A stretch of 64,000 nt of DNA from Branchipolynoe longqiensis (GCA_030323885.1 CM059198.1:58368917-58432916); one strand, 5' to 3'; counted from the stretch's first letter, positions 21,408-32,127 are shown. A program made the numbers and translations. Notes: generated by a model not told the origin, from the sequence alone.

Positions 21408-21594
21408 GGTGTCAGAGTTTTGACATGATTGACAAAACTAATTTGACATGTTTACACTTCAAATATCTCAAACGTTAGCCATTTAGAGGATAAGTTACTT
21501 CAAATTAAAGTACAGTAAATAATAACAATCGACTCAATATATTTATCTCAGAAAAATGACAGAAACTAAAAACCATCGGACTATGCAACTTTAA
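21408..21594 (-). repeat. dispersed repeat E, copy 1
   Basis: The reverse complement matches 63812-64000 over at least 180 bp: AAGTTGCATAGTCCGATGG, TCTGAGATAAATATATT, GAAGTAACTT, GAGATATTTGAA and CAAAACTCTGA occur in the same order. Non-coding. The ends of the family are not defined here because copy 2 runs off the window. Confidence 0.85.
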
Positions 21595-21890
21595 GTAAAC
21601 ACGCTCAGAATCCACCGAGTACTCATGGGGCAGCCTTGCTGGGATGAGTGGTTCGGATGCAGCCATAATGAGACAACAACGTAAAAAAAAAGGAAAAAAA
21701 CAACACAACAACCCAGAAGCAGGAAAGAGAGCCGAGACCTATTACTAATGCAACTGATGGGACTGGGCACTGTGGAATTCTGACTGCGCGTACGAGTCAT
21801 TACACATGCAGGGAGGTTGGGAGGGGGAAGGGGGGGGAGTGATGGGGACAGGTGGATGCAGGTAGGGGGTAGGTGATGGTAACTATGGTA

Positions 21891-22463
21891 ATGCTGCAGT
21901 CACACTACAACGCTTCTCTCCAACGCACGTCGACATGTGTCACTTTTTGGTGGAAGCGTTACGCGCGGCGTTAGGCGCGCGTCGGTACACGTCGGTACAC
22001 CTTGATGGACTTTGACAGTCGGCGAGGATCGTCGGGGCATGTCGGGGTGCGTCGAAAGTTTTGTGCTTGCACAAAACTTTTTGATGTGTGCCAAGGTGTG
22101 GGTCGAACGTTACGGGGATGTTAGGCGTGCATCGAGATACATTGGACGCGCTGGAAGATCGTTATGCGAATGGTACGCAGACACCACGCGCACGTGAGGG
22201 TCGTCTCACACATTACGCCAAATGGTTGCTTTGTTGTTGTATGCCCTAGCTACATCTAAGGTCATATGATGATGTCGCACCAAACTTTTTCTTTTTTTTG
22301 TCCTCACACATCGACACATGTTGGGCGCGTGCTACTAACACGCTGCGTTGATGCCAAACTTTGTCCCTACACCGCCGAAGAGTTGGACTTGTCTCGACAC
22401 ATACAAATTATTTTGCATGTTGGCGGCACACCGGCGAGAAGCGTCGTAGTGTGACTGCAGCAT
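21891..22463. mobile_element. TIR DNA transposon family 1, copy 1 (non-autonomous)
   Basis: 573 bp. Left end TGCTGCAGTCACACTAC followed by AACGCTTCTC; the right end is the inverted equivalent, GAGAAGCGTCGTAGTGTGAC. Flanked by a TA dinucleotide on both sides, consistent with a TA target duplication. The interior is CG-rich with many GTCG motifs and a central hairpin (AAAGTTTTGTGC / GCACAAAACTTT at 22050). It contains a 45-bp SINE-A tail at 22223-22268. No transposase. Confidence 0.88.
22223..22268 (-). mobile_element. SINE-A tail captured inside the TIR transposon
   Basis: GTTGTATGCCCTAGCTACAT and CTAAGGTCATATGATG match the SINE-A tail. The same fragment lies at the corresponding place in copy 2 (26372-26418, opposite strand, because copy 2 is inverted). 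Confidence 0.8.
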
Positions 22464-22494
22464 TAGTTGGCTGCAGGTGGGTGTAGATAAACAC

Positions 22495-22803
22495 AGGTGA
22501 GCGAAAATAAGAGAAACTAGAGTTAGGTGGGTGCAGGACGGGGGGGGGGGGGAGTGCAGGAGATGATCAGGGGGGTAGGAGTAGGTGGGTGAGGGTAGGA
22601 AACAGTGATGTTACGTGGGGGGAGGTTAGGGAAGGTGGTGCCAGGTGGGGAACTATGGGGATGGCCAGGTTACAGAAAGTGAGGGAATGTCGGGGACACA
22701 GGTAGCAGTACTTTAGGGGAAGTTTGAGGACAGATGGAAATGGTAGGGCAGGGGAGAGAATGTAGGACAGGTCGCCGAACGCCGGGTTGGGTGGGGGGAA
22801 GGC
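22495..22803. other. G-rich unique sequence
   Basis: G-rich degenerate sequence (GGTGGGTGCAGG, GGGGGG). No gene seen. Confidence 0.4.
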
Positions 22804-23096
22804 GTGTTTGTTGGGGTTTTACGTCCTAGCAACATATATGTTCATACCAGGATGGGTACCGACTTGTCACAGTGCACATTCATGGTGACTTCATAGTGCT
22901 GTCACAGTACACACTCACGGCAACTTCATAGTGCAGCCAAACTGGGAGATCAGGCCAGCGTCATCATGACTCGATATCCCACTCAAGAATATTATCTTAT
23001 ATTTGTAAGTCAGTGCTTTGACTCGGCCGGGATTCTAACTCCCGACCTTCCGCACGGGAGGCCTGCTCTCTACCGATTGTTCCACCGCGGCCGGTG
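22804..23096 (-). mobile_element. SINE-A copy with internal rearrangement
   Basis: Minus-strand. The GTGACTTCATAGTGCTGTCACAG part is locally duplicated (22880-22935) and the central body is shortened. The head at 23030-23096 is well kept (CGCACGGGAGGCC, CCGCGGCCGG). Confidence 0.85.
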
Positions 23097-23421
23097 GTGG
23101 CGGAAGGTAGACATATGGCAGCTGCAGTGAATGAAGGTAGTGAGGTTCAGTAGATAGGATAAGGCTGGGATAGGGAACTTCATGTTTCATTTATTGAAAA
23201 CGCTACACTGTTAGCCTCTGGTCAAACCTGACCTAGTTTCTGCTCTCGCCCTGTGGCGGCCCCACCTGCGGGCGGGCATTAACTTCCGCTAACCTGGTAC
23301 AGCGGCCAGCATTTTACTACCATGGGGCTATAAGTGTACCTACAAAATCATGCCCCGCAGTCTAGCATGGGATAAAAATGCCAGCATGTGTCTGTTAGCT
23401 AGCCGCATTATGTAATGATGC
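23097..23421. other. no gene seen
   Basis: Unique sequence. Confidence 0.4.
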
Positions 23422-23591
23422 TGTAGTGGTCTGCGTTGCCCTCTCAGTCGCGCAAGGAACCCACACAGACAGGTAAGTGTGGACAGGGTGATTGCATCAG
23501 GGAAGGGAGCCTAGGTCGTGTAATGTTTAGCATACCAGGCCCGGAATGGCAGTGTGTAGGTGCAATATTTCCCATTTGCATCATATTCATG

Positions 23592-23594
<3 letters not shown>
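23422..23594 (+). mobile_element. TRIM solo LTR
   Basis: A single LTR from TGTAGTGG to ATGACA with no internal region or second LTR on either side. Its A box is TCGTGTAATG-like and its B-box region is damaged. It lies directly against a (TA)n microsatellite at 23597. A solo LTR is the expected product of recombination between the two LTRs of an element, so this supports the LTR interpretation. The flanks show no clear target duplication. Confidence 0.8.
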
Positions 23595-23596
<2 letters not shown>

Positions 23597-23627
<31 letters not shown>

Positions 23628-23650
23628 GGAGGTTATATATATATATGTAT
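23597..23650. repeat. (TA)n microsatellite
   Basis: ATATAT run of about 26 bp, then a shorter one after TTGTGGAGGTT. Confidence 0.9.
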
Positions 23651-23689
23651 GTTTTTGTATATACAGCAAGATTTGTTATCTGTTCTAGG

Positions 23690-24225
23690 GAGCTACTCTA
23701 GGGAGCTGCTCCAGGGAACAGCTTTCGGGAGCTGCTCTATGAAGCTGTTCTGTGTAGCTGCTCGTTTGAGCTGCTCGTTGGAGTTTATCTACGGAGCTGC
23801 CCCATGGGAGCTGCCTTTGGGTGCTGGTCATGGCAGCTGCCCTTGACTGCTGCTGTAGGGTGCCGATTTAGGAGCTGCTCTTGGTGCCGTTCTAGGATCT
23901 TCTTTTGGGAGTAGCTCGGGGGAGCTGCTCGCGGGATCTGCTCGTGGGAGCTTATCTAGGCGGTTCTCTTGGGAGATGATCATGAGATCTGCTCGTGGGA
24001 GCTCCTCTATGGAGCTACTCATGTGATCTGCTCGTGCGACCTGCTCGTGGGAGCCGCTATAGGTAGCTGCTCGTGGGGGCTGCTATAGGGAGCTGCTCGT
24101 GGGAGCCGCTATAGGGAGCTGATCGTGGGAGCCGCTATATGGAGCTGCTCATGGGAGCTGCTCGTTGGAGCTGCTAGTGGGAGCTGCTCGTGGTAGCTGC
24201 TCGGGACAGACGACCGAGGACGCCG
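23690..24225. repeat. GGGAGCTGCTCGT minisatellite
   Basis: Degenerate units of about 20 bp, best near 24050-24210: GGGAGCTGCTCGTGGGAGC and CGCTATAGGGAGCTG. Same motif class as 15395-15780. Confidence 0.8.
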
Positions 24226-24616
24226 GGGGAACCTCCTTCCGGTGCCCCGAGCAGCTCGTGGCGCCTGAGACTAGTGATTAACTAGACACGAGCCCGCCAA
24301 CACGTGCTATTAGCACGGACTGCGAATAAATAGCAGCACGGGCAAGGAGGCAAATGGCGGAAATAACAGCCGCTGTCGTTGTTTTAAAAGGAAATTAACG
24401 CAGCTCAATTTAGCAGCGCTGGGGAGTGATAGTGTAACCGCTACGGAGTAACCTGTAGACTTTTCCTATGGATGCATATTGAATAGTTGTGTCTTCTGTG
24501 AATTCCCATAAAGTGGTACAATCCAATATTTTTGTTTTCAGTTTCTTCCTTTTTATTTGGATCAATATATTAGGTTGTTGACTATAATTTGATTTTAATT
24601 TAGTAACTTGTATATT
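24226..24616. other. no gene seen before gap
   Basis: Unique, partly AT-rich sequence up to the N run. Confidence 0.4.
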
Positions 24617-25115
24617 NNNNNNNNNNNNNNNNNNNNNNNNNNNNNNNNNNNNNNNNNNNNNNNNNNNNNNNNNNNNNNNNNNNNNNNNNNNNNNNNNNNN
24701 NNNNNNNNNNNNNNNNNNNNNNNNNNNNNNNNNNNNNNNNNNNNNNNNNNNNNNNNNNNNNNNNNNNNNNNNNNNNNNNNNNNNNNNNNNNNNNNNNNNN
24801 NNNNNNNNNNNNNNNNNNNNNNNNNNNNNNNNNNNNNNNNNNNNNNNNNNNNNNNNNNNNNNNNNNNNNNNNNNNNNNNNNNNNNNNNNNNNNNNNNNNN
24901 NNNNNNNNNNNNNNNNNNNNNNNNNNNNNNNNNNNNNNNNNNNNNNNNNNNNNNNNNNNNNNNNNNNNNNNNNNNNNNNNNNNNNNNNNNNNNNNNNNNN
25001 NNNNNNNNNNNNNNNNNNNNNNNNNNNNNNNNNNNNNNNNNNNNNNNNNNNNNNNNNNNNNNNNNNNNNNNNNNNNNNNNNNNNNNNNNNNNNNNNNNNN
25101 NNNNNNNNNNNNNNN
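24617..25115. other. assembly gap (499 N)
   Basis: Run of N. Open frames crossing it are meaningless. The right edge cuts a SINE-B copy. Confidence 0.99.
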
Positions 25116-25258
25116 CGGCCTTTGATGTTATACACATCGGTGGAAATCCAAATTGGCAGAGCTGGGGGCACGGGGAATCGAACCGGCGACCTTCAGATTA
25201 GGAGTCTGACCTAGAAAAAAAGTCACACACTCTAACCACTCCGCCACAGAGAACGCCA
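25116..25258 (-). mobile_element. SINE-B copy, truncated by the gap
   Basis: Minus-strand head of SINE-B: GGGGAATCGAACCGGCGACC (B box complement), AGATTAGGAGTCTGA (anticodon-arm region) and CCACTCCGCCACAGAGAACG (A box complement). The body should lie in the gap. Confidence 0.85.
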
Positions 25259-25299
25259 CCAAGATTTAGCAAGATACATATATGTGTATAGGTATATTA

Positions 25300-25510
25300 T
25301 CGCCTATATATAGCAATGTACATATATACACCCAAGTATATCATTTCATATATATATTATAAATATATATATACATATATAGCCAGAAAGGGTGAAAAAC
25401 AGTCACAAAATCATGACCCGGAGACAAGCATCGGTTTATTGCCCATTCAGGTTAACTCACCTCACTATGAATTATGCATGTATATATTGTTTTATATATA
25501 TGTATATATG
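25300..25510. repeat. TATATA-rich sequence
   Basis: Several (TA)n-type stretches interrupted by unique sequence. Confidence 0.7.
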
Positions 25511-25664
25511 TGATGTATAACAAAGTATGCAAGTATAAAGATACGTAAGGGTTAATTATTACTTATTTGTTATACTCCGTAAGACCAACACTGTACAGGT
25601 GGCTCCACCTACCCTACTCTCCTACACCGGATGTAGACCAGTGTCAGTCGCACCAGAGGATAAC
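25511..25664 (+). repeat. dispersed repeat D, copy 1
   Basis: Shares GTATAACA, ATGCAAGTATAAAGATACGT, TATACTCCGTAAGAC, AGGTGGCTCCACCT and CCGGATGTAGACCAGTGTCA in the same order with 51430-51589 (inverted) and in part with 55469-55595. Sits next to TA microsatellites, as do the other copies. Class unknown. Confidence 0.85.
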
Positions 25665-26175
25665 TAGCTGGTGTGCTAAGTGTGGTGAAAAACTGGTGTC
25701 ATGAAGGTTAGCATATGATAAACATCCATCAATATCAGTTTATTAGTTTCGGTATGAAATCAGGAGGCATAGCGGGGCACACCAAACCGCGAAGTTTTAG
25801 GTCTAGGGGAGCCATTTCGCTGGGTTATTCATTATGCTCATGCTGGCCTCGTGGAGCCGTGTTATGCTGGCTGATATAGCACGCCGATATAGCACGGCTA
25901 GTAGCCGTCATTGCAGGCCCCAGTATTCGCTCCCAATTACCAGCCCGCTACGTTATGTTCATTGGACGGGGGAAGCCGGTCTCCATCGCCCCGCGATGGT
26001 CATCCCTAGACCCCACATCCGCTAGCCCCGCCCCTGACAACCCCCACTCCGCTCTCTCACCCAACCTCAAAGACCCCGCCCCCGACAGCCCCCGGCACCC
26101 CTTCTCACCGTGACTCCGAGAGTCTGCCCCCGACAACCTCCACCAATCTACTCAAACCCCCAAGACCCCGCCCTT
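25665..26175. other. no gene seen
   Basis: Unique sequence; CCCCGCCCCCGACA-like short repeats at 26020-26110. Confidence 0.4.
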
Positions 26176-26177
26176 TA

Positions 26178-26757
26178 TGGCCCTGTCACACTACGACGCT
26201 TCTCGCCGGTGCGCCATCAGCGCGCAAAATATCTTCTACGCGTCGAGACACGTCCAACTTTTCGGCGGTTTGGGGAAAAAGATCAGCATCAGCGCAGCGC
26301 GTTAATCTCTAGCGGACAAGGTTGAGTCGACGAGTGAGGACAAAAAAAAGAAATGTTTGGTGCGACGTGCTCATATGACCTTAGATGTTGGTAGGATGTA
26401 AAACAACAAAGCAACGATTTGGCGCAACGTGTGGAGATGACGCTCATGCACGCGCAGCGACTGCCTAGCATTCGCATAACGTTATTCCAGCGATATCGAC
26501 GTCCTTCTGACGTTGCCATAATATTGGAACCCGCGCGTTGACGCGCGTTGTTGGTCGTCGCGGTTTTTTGACATGCTAAAAACATTGAGCGACCAACTAC
26601 GAGCGCCGCCGTTTCTCGCCGACCGTCGACGTCCATCCAGGTGTACCAACATGTACAGACGCGTGCCTAACGCATGCGTCATGGTTCCCAACGTCTCGGC
26701 AAAAAGTGACACACGTCGACGCGCATTGGAGAGAAACGTTGTAGTGTGACAGGGCCA
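26178..26757. mobile_element. TIR DNA transposon family 1, copy 2 (inverted relative to copy 1)
   Basis: 580 bp. Ends TGGCCCTGTCACACTACGAC and the inverted equivalent GTTGTAGTGTGACAGGGCCA, flanked by TA on both sides (26176-26177, 26758-26759). The interior is collinear with the reverse complement of 21891-22463, including the SINE tail at 26372-26418 and a Gly/His-poor CG-rich region. No transposase. Confidence 0.88.
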
Positions 26758-26814
26758 TAACAAATTCCACCACTCTCACCGATCCCCAGTGCCCCGAGAC
26801 CCGAGAGCCGAGAC

Positions 26815-27130
26815 CCCTCTTCCGACAACCCCCCCCCGAGACTCTGCCTCCGACAACCTTCACCACTCTTACCGAGCCCTCCTCCCTCCTCCCTCCTCCC
26901 TGTCCCTCCTCTGTCCTCCCTGCTCGCGATGCTCCCTTCTTCCCCCTCTCTCCTCCCACCTCCCTCCTCCCCCATCCTCCCTCCTCTCTCTAACCCCTTC
27001 AACCTTCGCACCCTCCCCTCCTTTCGCATACAACCACCACACCCACATCCAACCCCCACCCCCATCCCCACACCCACCCCCTCACCCCCACACCCACACC
27101 CTCACATCAACACCCACACACACATACCCA
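26815..27130. repeat. CCTCCCTCCT and CACACCC low-complexity tract
   Basis: Pyrimidine-rich CCTCC repeats to about 26990, then CCCACACCCAC repeats to 27130. Open frames here are artefacts. Confidence 0.8.
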
Positions 27131-27389
27131 CCATCACCACCCTCCACCCTACATCCTACGCCCCGCCCCACACAATTCTAATATGCTCCACGCGGACATG
27201 TGTTAACAGACTTGTGTATATAAGTCAATCACCTACTCCGGGGGCGTGGGGGGGGGGGGGGGGGGGGGAGTGTGTAAGATGCCATGGTGCTGGCTGCTTC
27301 GCCTCACCTCCACTAGGTATATCCCCAGAGCTTCCACCCTCACCTACACCCACCTACACACTCCCCACCCCCATGTGTGCTTTTTTGGG

Positions 27390-27557
27390 TGTCAGTCCCC
27401 ACTGACACTCAAACACATTTTACTAAGTTGCGTTGATTTGTTGGCCCTATGCCAACAGTTCTAGACTGCAGACAGTATGCGTGACCTTTTTAGTAAGGTA
27501 AAACAGGAAAACATTTTAGCCTTTTTGAGGGCAGCTGGACTGTACCACCTCATATAG
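27390..27557 (+). pseudogene. LINE ORF2 C-terminal stump, with an in-frame stop
   Basis: Read in one frame: CQSPLTLKHILLSCVDLLAL, CQQF, stop (27462-27464), then SMRDLFSKVKQENILAFLRA and AGLYHLI with a second stop at 27555-27557. PLT-x-KHILL-x-CVD followed by LF-x-V and a final F-L-x-x-x-G-L-Y is the C-terminal signature of many animal LINE ORF2 proteins (established). This is a different family from 12698-12982 by sequence. The first stop is an internal nonsense change and nothing upstream is readable, so the copy is dead. Confidence 0.85.
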
Positions 27558-27800
27558 TTTACTAAATAGATTCTATCAATTATTAATAACACTTTTTTTT
27601 TCTTTAGGAATTTGTTTACCTTGACCACAAATATATGATTGTGAGCTTTCTAATTTAATAAGTGTCTATTGGCACATAGTTGATTGTCTGCTTTTACATG
27701 TAAAAGCGATTGTTTGAACAAAAAACAAACATTTCTCACCGTGAATATGGCCTATGCTGCCGACAAGGCGTAGAGCAACCAGCAATCAATCAATAATCAA
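27558..27800 (+). mobile_element. probable LINE 3' UTR and tail
   Basis: AT-rich sequence after the ORF2 stump that ends in AGCAATCAATCAATAATCAA (27780-27799), the kind of short-unit tail seen at LINE 3' ends. I assign it to the same insertion by position only. Confidence 0.55.
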
Positions 27801-28250
27801 ACCCATGTGTGCACATACATGAACCCCACCCGAGACAGATAACACTCCATCTTCACGCACTTTCGGTCTCGATATAGGACGTTAGTGATGACGTCATAAA
27901 TAGATAATCGCTACTAGAAACGACGAACCTCGTGGGTCGTTATCGAAAAATGTTGCCTTGACGGAGATGTGGGACTCATATCTGTAACGAAATGCTGTCT
28001 GCTAAATTTGGCGGTAAATACACTGAATGGTCGTGCTTAAATCGTCTGTGTTCCGCGGCTGTTAAGTGAATATCGTCTGCTCGACGATTTATTGCCAACA
28101 GACAACATTTCGGTGCAGCAGACTCCCCATGCTCCTTCCGAATGAGCGGGAAAATCACACAGGTCTTAGATTGCTTTGGCGGGAATCTTTGGTGGGGATG
28201 TGATGGAGTTAGGGGAGGAGGTGGCTTGGAGTATGGTTAATTGGGTTAGT
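27801..28250. other. no gene; GTCTGC motif cluster
   Basis: Includes several GTCTGC/GCAGAC motifs (27988, 28044, 28072, 28112), shared with 58995-59190 and 61835-61945. Confidence 0.5.
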
Positions 28251-28892
28251 GGTTGGTTGGCTGTTGGTGTTTTAAGTCCTGATAACATCTTGTTGTTGAA
28301 GATTTATACTGCCTATCATGGATAAGCCTGAATAGGCTTGTTTTCACCATTAGATAGTTTGTCGATAGAAAGCCCGAGCCTACACTTTTACGGACCGAAG
28401 GGATTTTTAACCTCCCACACCACATAGACATTGTATGAGAGCAACTGGCCTTTGATGACGCTGTAAGTAATACACAGCGGTGGAAATCCAAATTGGCAGA
28501 GATGGGGACATGGAGAATCGAACCATTGACCTTCAGATTAGGAGTCTGACCTAGAAAAAAGTCACACACTCTAACCACTCCGCCACAGAGAACACCACTA
28601 AGATCATATCAGGATGGGTACCGACTTGTGACAATGCACACCTATGGCGACTTTTATAGTGCTGCCCCACAAGGATACCCTGCCACCAGCAACATGAACT
28701 GATATCCCACTCAGTCACATTATCCTGACACCGAGCCAATCAGTCCTTGCCCTATCCTAATAATGCTGAGCGCCTTGCTTGGAAGCAACACATATCGAAT
28801 TTGCAAGTGATTGGTTTTATTCTACCTGGAATTGAACCTCTGACCTGCCGCATGGGAGGCCGGCGCTCTACACATTTGGCCACCGTGTCCAG
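28251..28892 (-). mobile_element. SINE-A copy interrupted by SINE-B
   Basis: The tail is at 28251-28290 and the rest at 28599-28892, with SINE-B in between. The break falls inside the conserved CATCTAAGGTCATATCAGG part. SINE-A is therefore the older insertion here. Confidence 0.88.
28291..28598 (-). mobile_element. SINE-B copy, full length, nested
   Basis: Minus-strand. Head at 28510-28598 with GGAGAATCGAACCATTGACC and CCACTCCGCCACAGAGAACA; body with GCGGTGGAAATCCAAATTGG and CCTCCCACACCACATAGACA; tail TTGTTGAAGATTTATACTGC. No long target duplication is visible at the junctions. Confidence 0.88.
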
Positions 28893-29221
28893 TATGGTGT
28901 TATTGGTAGAGGTTGCACTGAGGTGGGGGGGTAGAGTGGAGTGGGGGGGGCTGAATTAAATCTTCTAATACGCTTGTCAAAACTTGACATCAACATAAAT
29001 TATTCACACTGTTACTGGATATTGTGAATCGGTTATCGGGAATAGGGAATTGATGTTTGCCAATGTTACACCAGTAAGCATCCCAGTTCCTGACCCGAAA
29101 GCGAGATCGAATCTTACCACGTTTATGACGTTGATTCGCAACCCACAATGAACAAAATAATTGGTTCTTTTTTAAAGAACAATTGAAACAGATAAGAGCG
29201 CAATAAAGATACCATCGGAAG
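28893..29221. other. no gene seen
   Basis: Unique AT-rich sequence. A 144-aa minus frame (28990-29424) has no recognisable domain and overlaps dispersed repeat C. Confidence 0.4.
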
Positions 29222-29385
29222 ATTGTACTAATATAAATCCAATTTGACAGGCACAGTGTAGAATGAGCAAATAGTTTTCCAGTTGGTGTCAATGATTGAG
29301 ATGTCAATGCATAGTTTGTTACAAAGCCCAACATATTTTTATGAATATATATATATTTATATATACGTTCAATAGTATCTATGTC
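29222..29385. repeat. dispersed repeat C, copy 1
   Basis: Matches 32128-32316 over its length: TTGTACTAATATAAAT, GGCACAGTGTA, CCAGTTGGTGTCAATGATTG, CCCAACATATTTTTATGAAT and AATAGTATCTA in the same order. A (TA)n inside is longer in copy 2. Confidence 0.88.
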
Positions 29386-29510
29386 TTCAGTACTGACAAA
29401 AGCCTTATTCCGCCGAATAAACATATTTACAATAATTCCAACTAATAGGGGCTATGGGGCACCCACAATAAGTGACAATGATTATGTGTTAGATGAGCAT
29501 CCTGTAATTT

Positions 29511-29615
29511 TTGTTGGGGTTTTACATCCTGGCCATAAGTAAGGTCATATCGGATACTGATTGTTGGCTGTGCATACTCATGCCAATTTAGTAGTGCTGC
29601 TTCCCACCTAGATAA
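29511..29615 (-). mobile_element. SINE-A tail fragment
   Basis: TTGTTGGGGTTTTACATCCT and GGTCATATCGG are recognisable; the head is absent. Confidence 0.7.
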
Positions 29616-30023
29616 AATATTCACCCCATACTTCCAGTACAGGGGTGAAAACCAACCCATTAGAAAAACGGGTGAAGAATTTTGAAATGGTGGGGAAATG
29701 AATTGAGCAGATAAATTGTTAATTTAAGAAGCAAAATATATTCTCTGCATACATATTCCTATTACCCGCTAAATCTGATATGAAAAATATTATAAGGCAT
29801 GTAGTCTAAGGAACTTTAAAAATAAAACCGACGGCGTTTCATTGCTGCCATCTTGTTTTTTTGCATTCTCTCCCATTTCACCAACTCTGTGCTGGTATAT
29901 GTATCAATGTGATTCTGGAACTAGGCAATCTATTTCATATTCCATACTAAAGCAGTTTTCGCCAGTATTTAGAATATGCTGTAGTTCAACCCTAAGCTGC
30001 AAGAATGGGGTGAATCTGTTATC
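29616..30023. other. no gene seen
   Basis: AT-rich unique sequence. Confidence 0.4.
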
Positions 30024-30306
30024 TACTTCCCACCCTGATATGACGTTAGATGTTGCTAGAACATACAATTTCAAACACCAAACCTACAGTTCTACTCCAC
30101 TGGGAGACCAGGCTGCCAAGTCAGGCAGCCATTTTCGCAGTCAGTTCCATTATCCTGATACTGAGGCAACCAGTCGTCACCATATTCGAGTAATGCCAAG
30201 CGCCAGGATAGGAAGCGACAGCTATCAATTGTGTAAATCATTTGTTTATACTCCCGACCTTCTGCATGGGAAGCCTGCACTCTGTCGATTTGGTCACCAC
30301 ATCCGG
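30024..30306. mobile_element. two SINE-A fragments, head to head
   Basis: 30024-30084 is a plus-strand tail (CCTGATATGACGTTAGATGT). 30085-30306 is a minus-strand body and head (CTGGGAGACCAGGCTGCC, TCCCGACCTTCTGCATGGG). Either a rearranged copy or two insertions. Confidence 0.75.
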
Positions 30307-30634
30307 TTTGAGACGAGAATGAACGAAGCTACTTTGGAGCGGAAAATAACAATCGAACCCAACTGGGAATAATATTATATCTTCTTTTCCACTATCTCAT
30401 TCATCATATTTGTCCTTAACGTAGTCACACAAACAGATTAACCTGCACCAAATTGTGTGAGGGAATAATTTAACTACTTTATTCTCTGGCAAAATCTCAC
30501 TTAGAATTTCACATGTGAGGAGAGGGAGACGGGATGAAAATGTTCAGATAAACTGGTGGCATGTTGAGCATCGGCCTAGGTTGTTAAGGGACCGGTCACC
30601 ATGAGGGCTAGAGACGGAAGATGGCGTCACGTGT

Positions 30635-30898
30635 GTTTGTTTTTATTTGAGTTTTATATCCTGGCAACATTTCAGGTGATATCAAGACAGCTACCGACTT
30701 GTGAGAGTGCGCACTCATTGCAACTTTATATAATGCTGATTTCCCAACTAGGTGATCAGATCACCAGCATCATTACCTAATTTCCCACTCAGTCGCATTA
30801 CCCTTATATCCTGACACTAAGCCAACCACTCCTTGTCCTATCTTAATAATCCCAAACGCCTGGCGAGGAAGCGACAAGTATCAATTTTAAGTCATTGG
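30635..30898 (-). mobile_element. SINE-A copy lacking its tRNA head
   Basis: Tail and body are present to TATCAATTTTAAGTCATTGG, then the match stops before the B box. Confidence 0.8.
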
Positions 30899-30949
30899 GC
30901 GGGAAATATTTGTTAAGTCATTACCTTGACCTTAATCGAAGATGCCACC

Positions 30950-31590
30950 TGCCAGGCGAGCACCTTCCCCTCACACAAGCACCTTCTCCTCACACAAGCA
31001 CCTTCCCCTCACACAAGCACCTTCGCCTCCCACCTTCCCCCTCAATGAGTTCTATTCTGAAGGAAGACAACAAAGGGCATGCAGCATTGACACCCATTAA
31101 ATGGGAACAGACTTGGCTTGCTTCTTTTTTCTTCTGGGTTCCCCCATTTTTTATTCTTCTATCCCATCCCCTGCTTCTCCTTCATTTTGTGTGTGTGTGT
31201 GTGCAGAAGAACCTTTCTTTATCCGTGCAGCTCCTCCTCCATTAGTTCGGCTGACCTTTACAAACCTGGCCACGTGATGTCATGACCCACTTAAAGCGGG
31301 TCACATGACCAGGTCGGTGCTGGCGACCTTGGTGCCCCGAGGTTCGCCTGCGTGACTGACCCAATCAGTGTGCTGCTTTTAAACTACACTGACGACCGCA
31401 GACTTCCTAAATACAGCCTTTTCATTGGCTGCTCACATTGGCTGGGGTAATTTTGGATTAACAGCCAGTGCTGGAGGGTTGGTTCATACCGTGGTAAGCA
31501 TGTGTGTGTGTGTGTGGGTGTACACATACGTGCATGTGTGTTTATAGCCTTTCAGCGATCAAATTTGTTCTAGGATTAACCCTCTGTTGA
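30950..31590. other. no gene seen; short TCACACAAGCACCTTC repeats
   Basis: Four ~17-bp repeats near 30962-31025 and a (GT)n near 31187-31202 and 31499-31515. Otherwise unique. Confidence 0.5.
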
Positions 31591-31640
31591 TGGTTGTTTG
31601 TTGGGGTTTTGCATCCTGGCAATACTTAAGGTAATTTAAC
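31590..31640 (-). mobile_element. SINE-A tail fragment
   Basis: TTTGTTGGGGTTTTGCATCC directly before a complete copy. Confidence 0.65.
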
Positions 31641-31977
31641 GTTGGTTGGATGGTTGTTGGAGTTTTACATCGTGCCAACATCTAAGGTCATATCAGGACA
31701 TGTACCGACTTGTAACGGTGCACACTCATGGCAGGTGTATAGTGCTGCCCCACATGGAGACCAGCCTGTTGGCACCATGACCCGATATCCCACACAGTCA
31801 CATTATCCTTATAATGTTCTAGCCAGTCCTTTCCATATCCTGATATTGCCGAGTCCCAGGCTCGGTGGAGATAAGTATACATTTTATAAGTCATTGATTT
31901 GACTCGACTGGGAGTCGAACGCCGGACCTTCCACGCGGAAAGCCTGCGCTCTACCGATTAGGCGACCACGTTCGGTG
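31641..31977 (-). mobile_element. SINE-A copy
   Basis: Full length on the minus strand. Head with GGGAGTCGAACGCCGGACC and CGACCACGTTCGG. Confidence 0.88.
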
Positions 31978-32127
31978 GTGACCGTATTATGTGTACATCC
32001 CGGTGACTGTATTATATGTAGCTCCCGGCCATCCCATAATAATACCCTGAGCAAGGATCAGAATAACAACACTTCAAAAGAAGGTATGTGAGGCATGGCT
32101 ACGACAACTAATGTGCACAGCACCGAC

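Noticed and set aside
24410..25171. frames of 180-253 codons crossing the N run
   Set aside because: Assembly gap; no sequence to support them.
29222..29385. LTR pair of a retroelement with 32128-32316
   Set aside because: No TG...CA boundaries, no target duplication, and the sequence in between is unrelated SINEs with no gag or pol.
28990..29424. 144-codon minus-strand frame as a gene
   Set aside because: No recognised motif, AT-rich, and a third of it overlaps dispersed repeat C.
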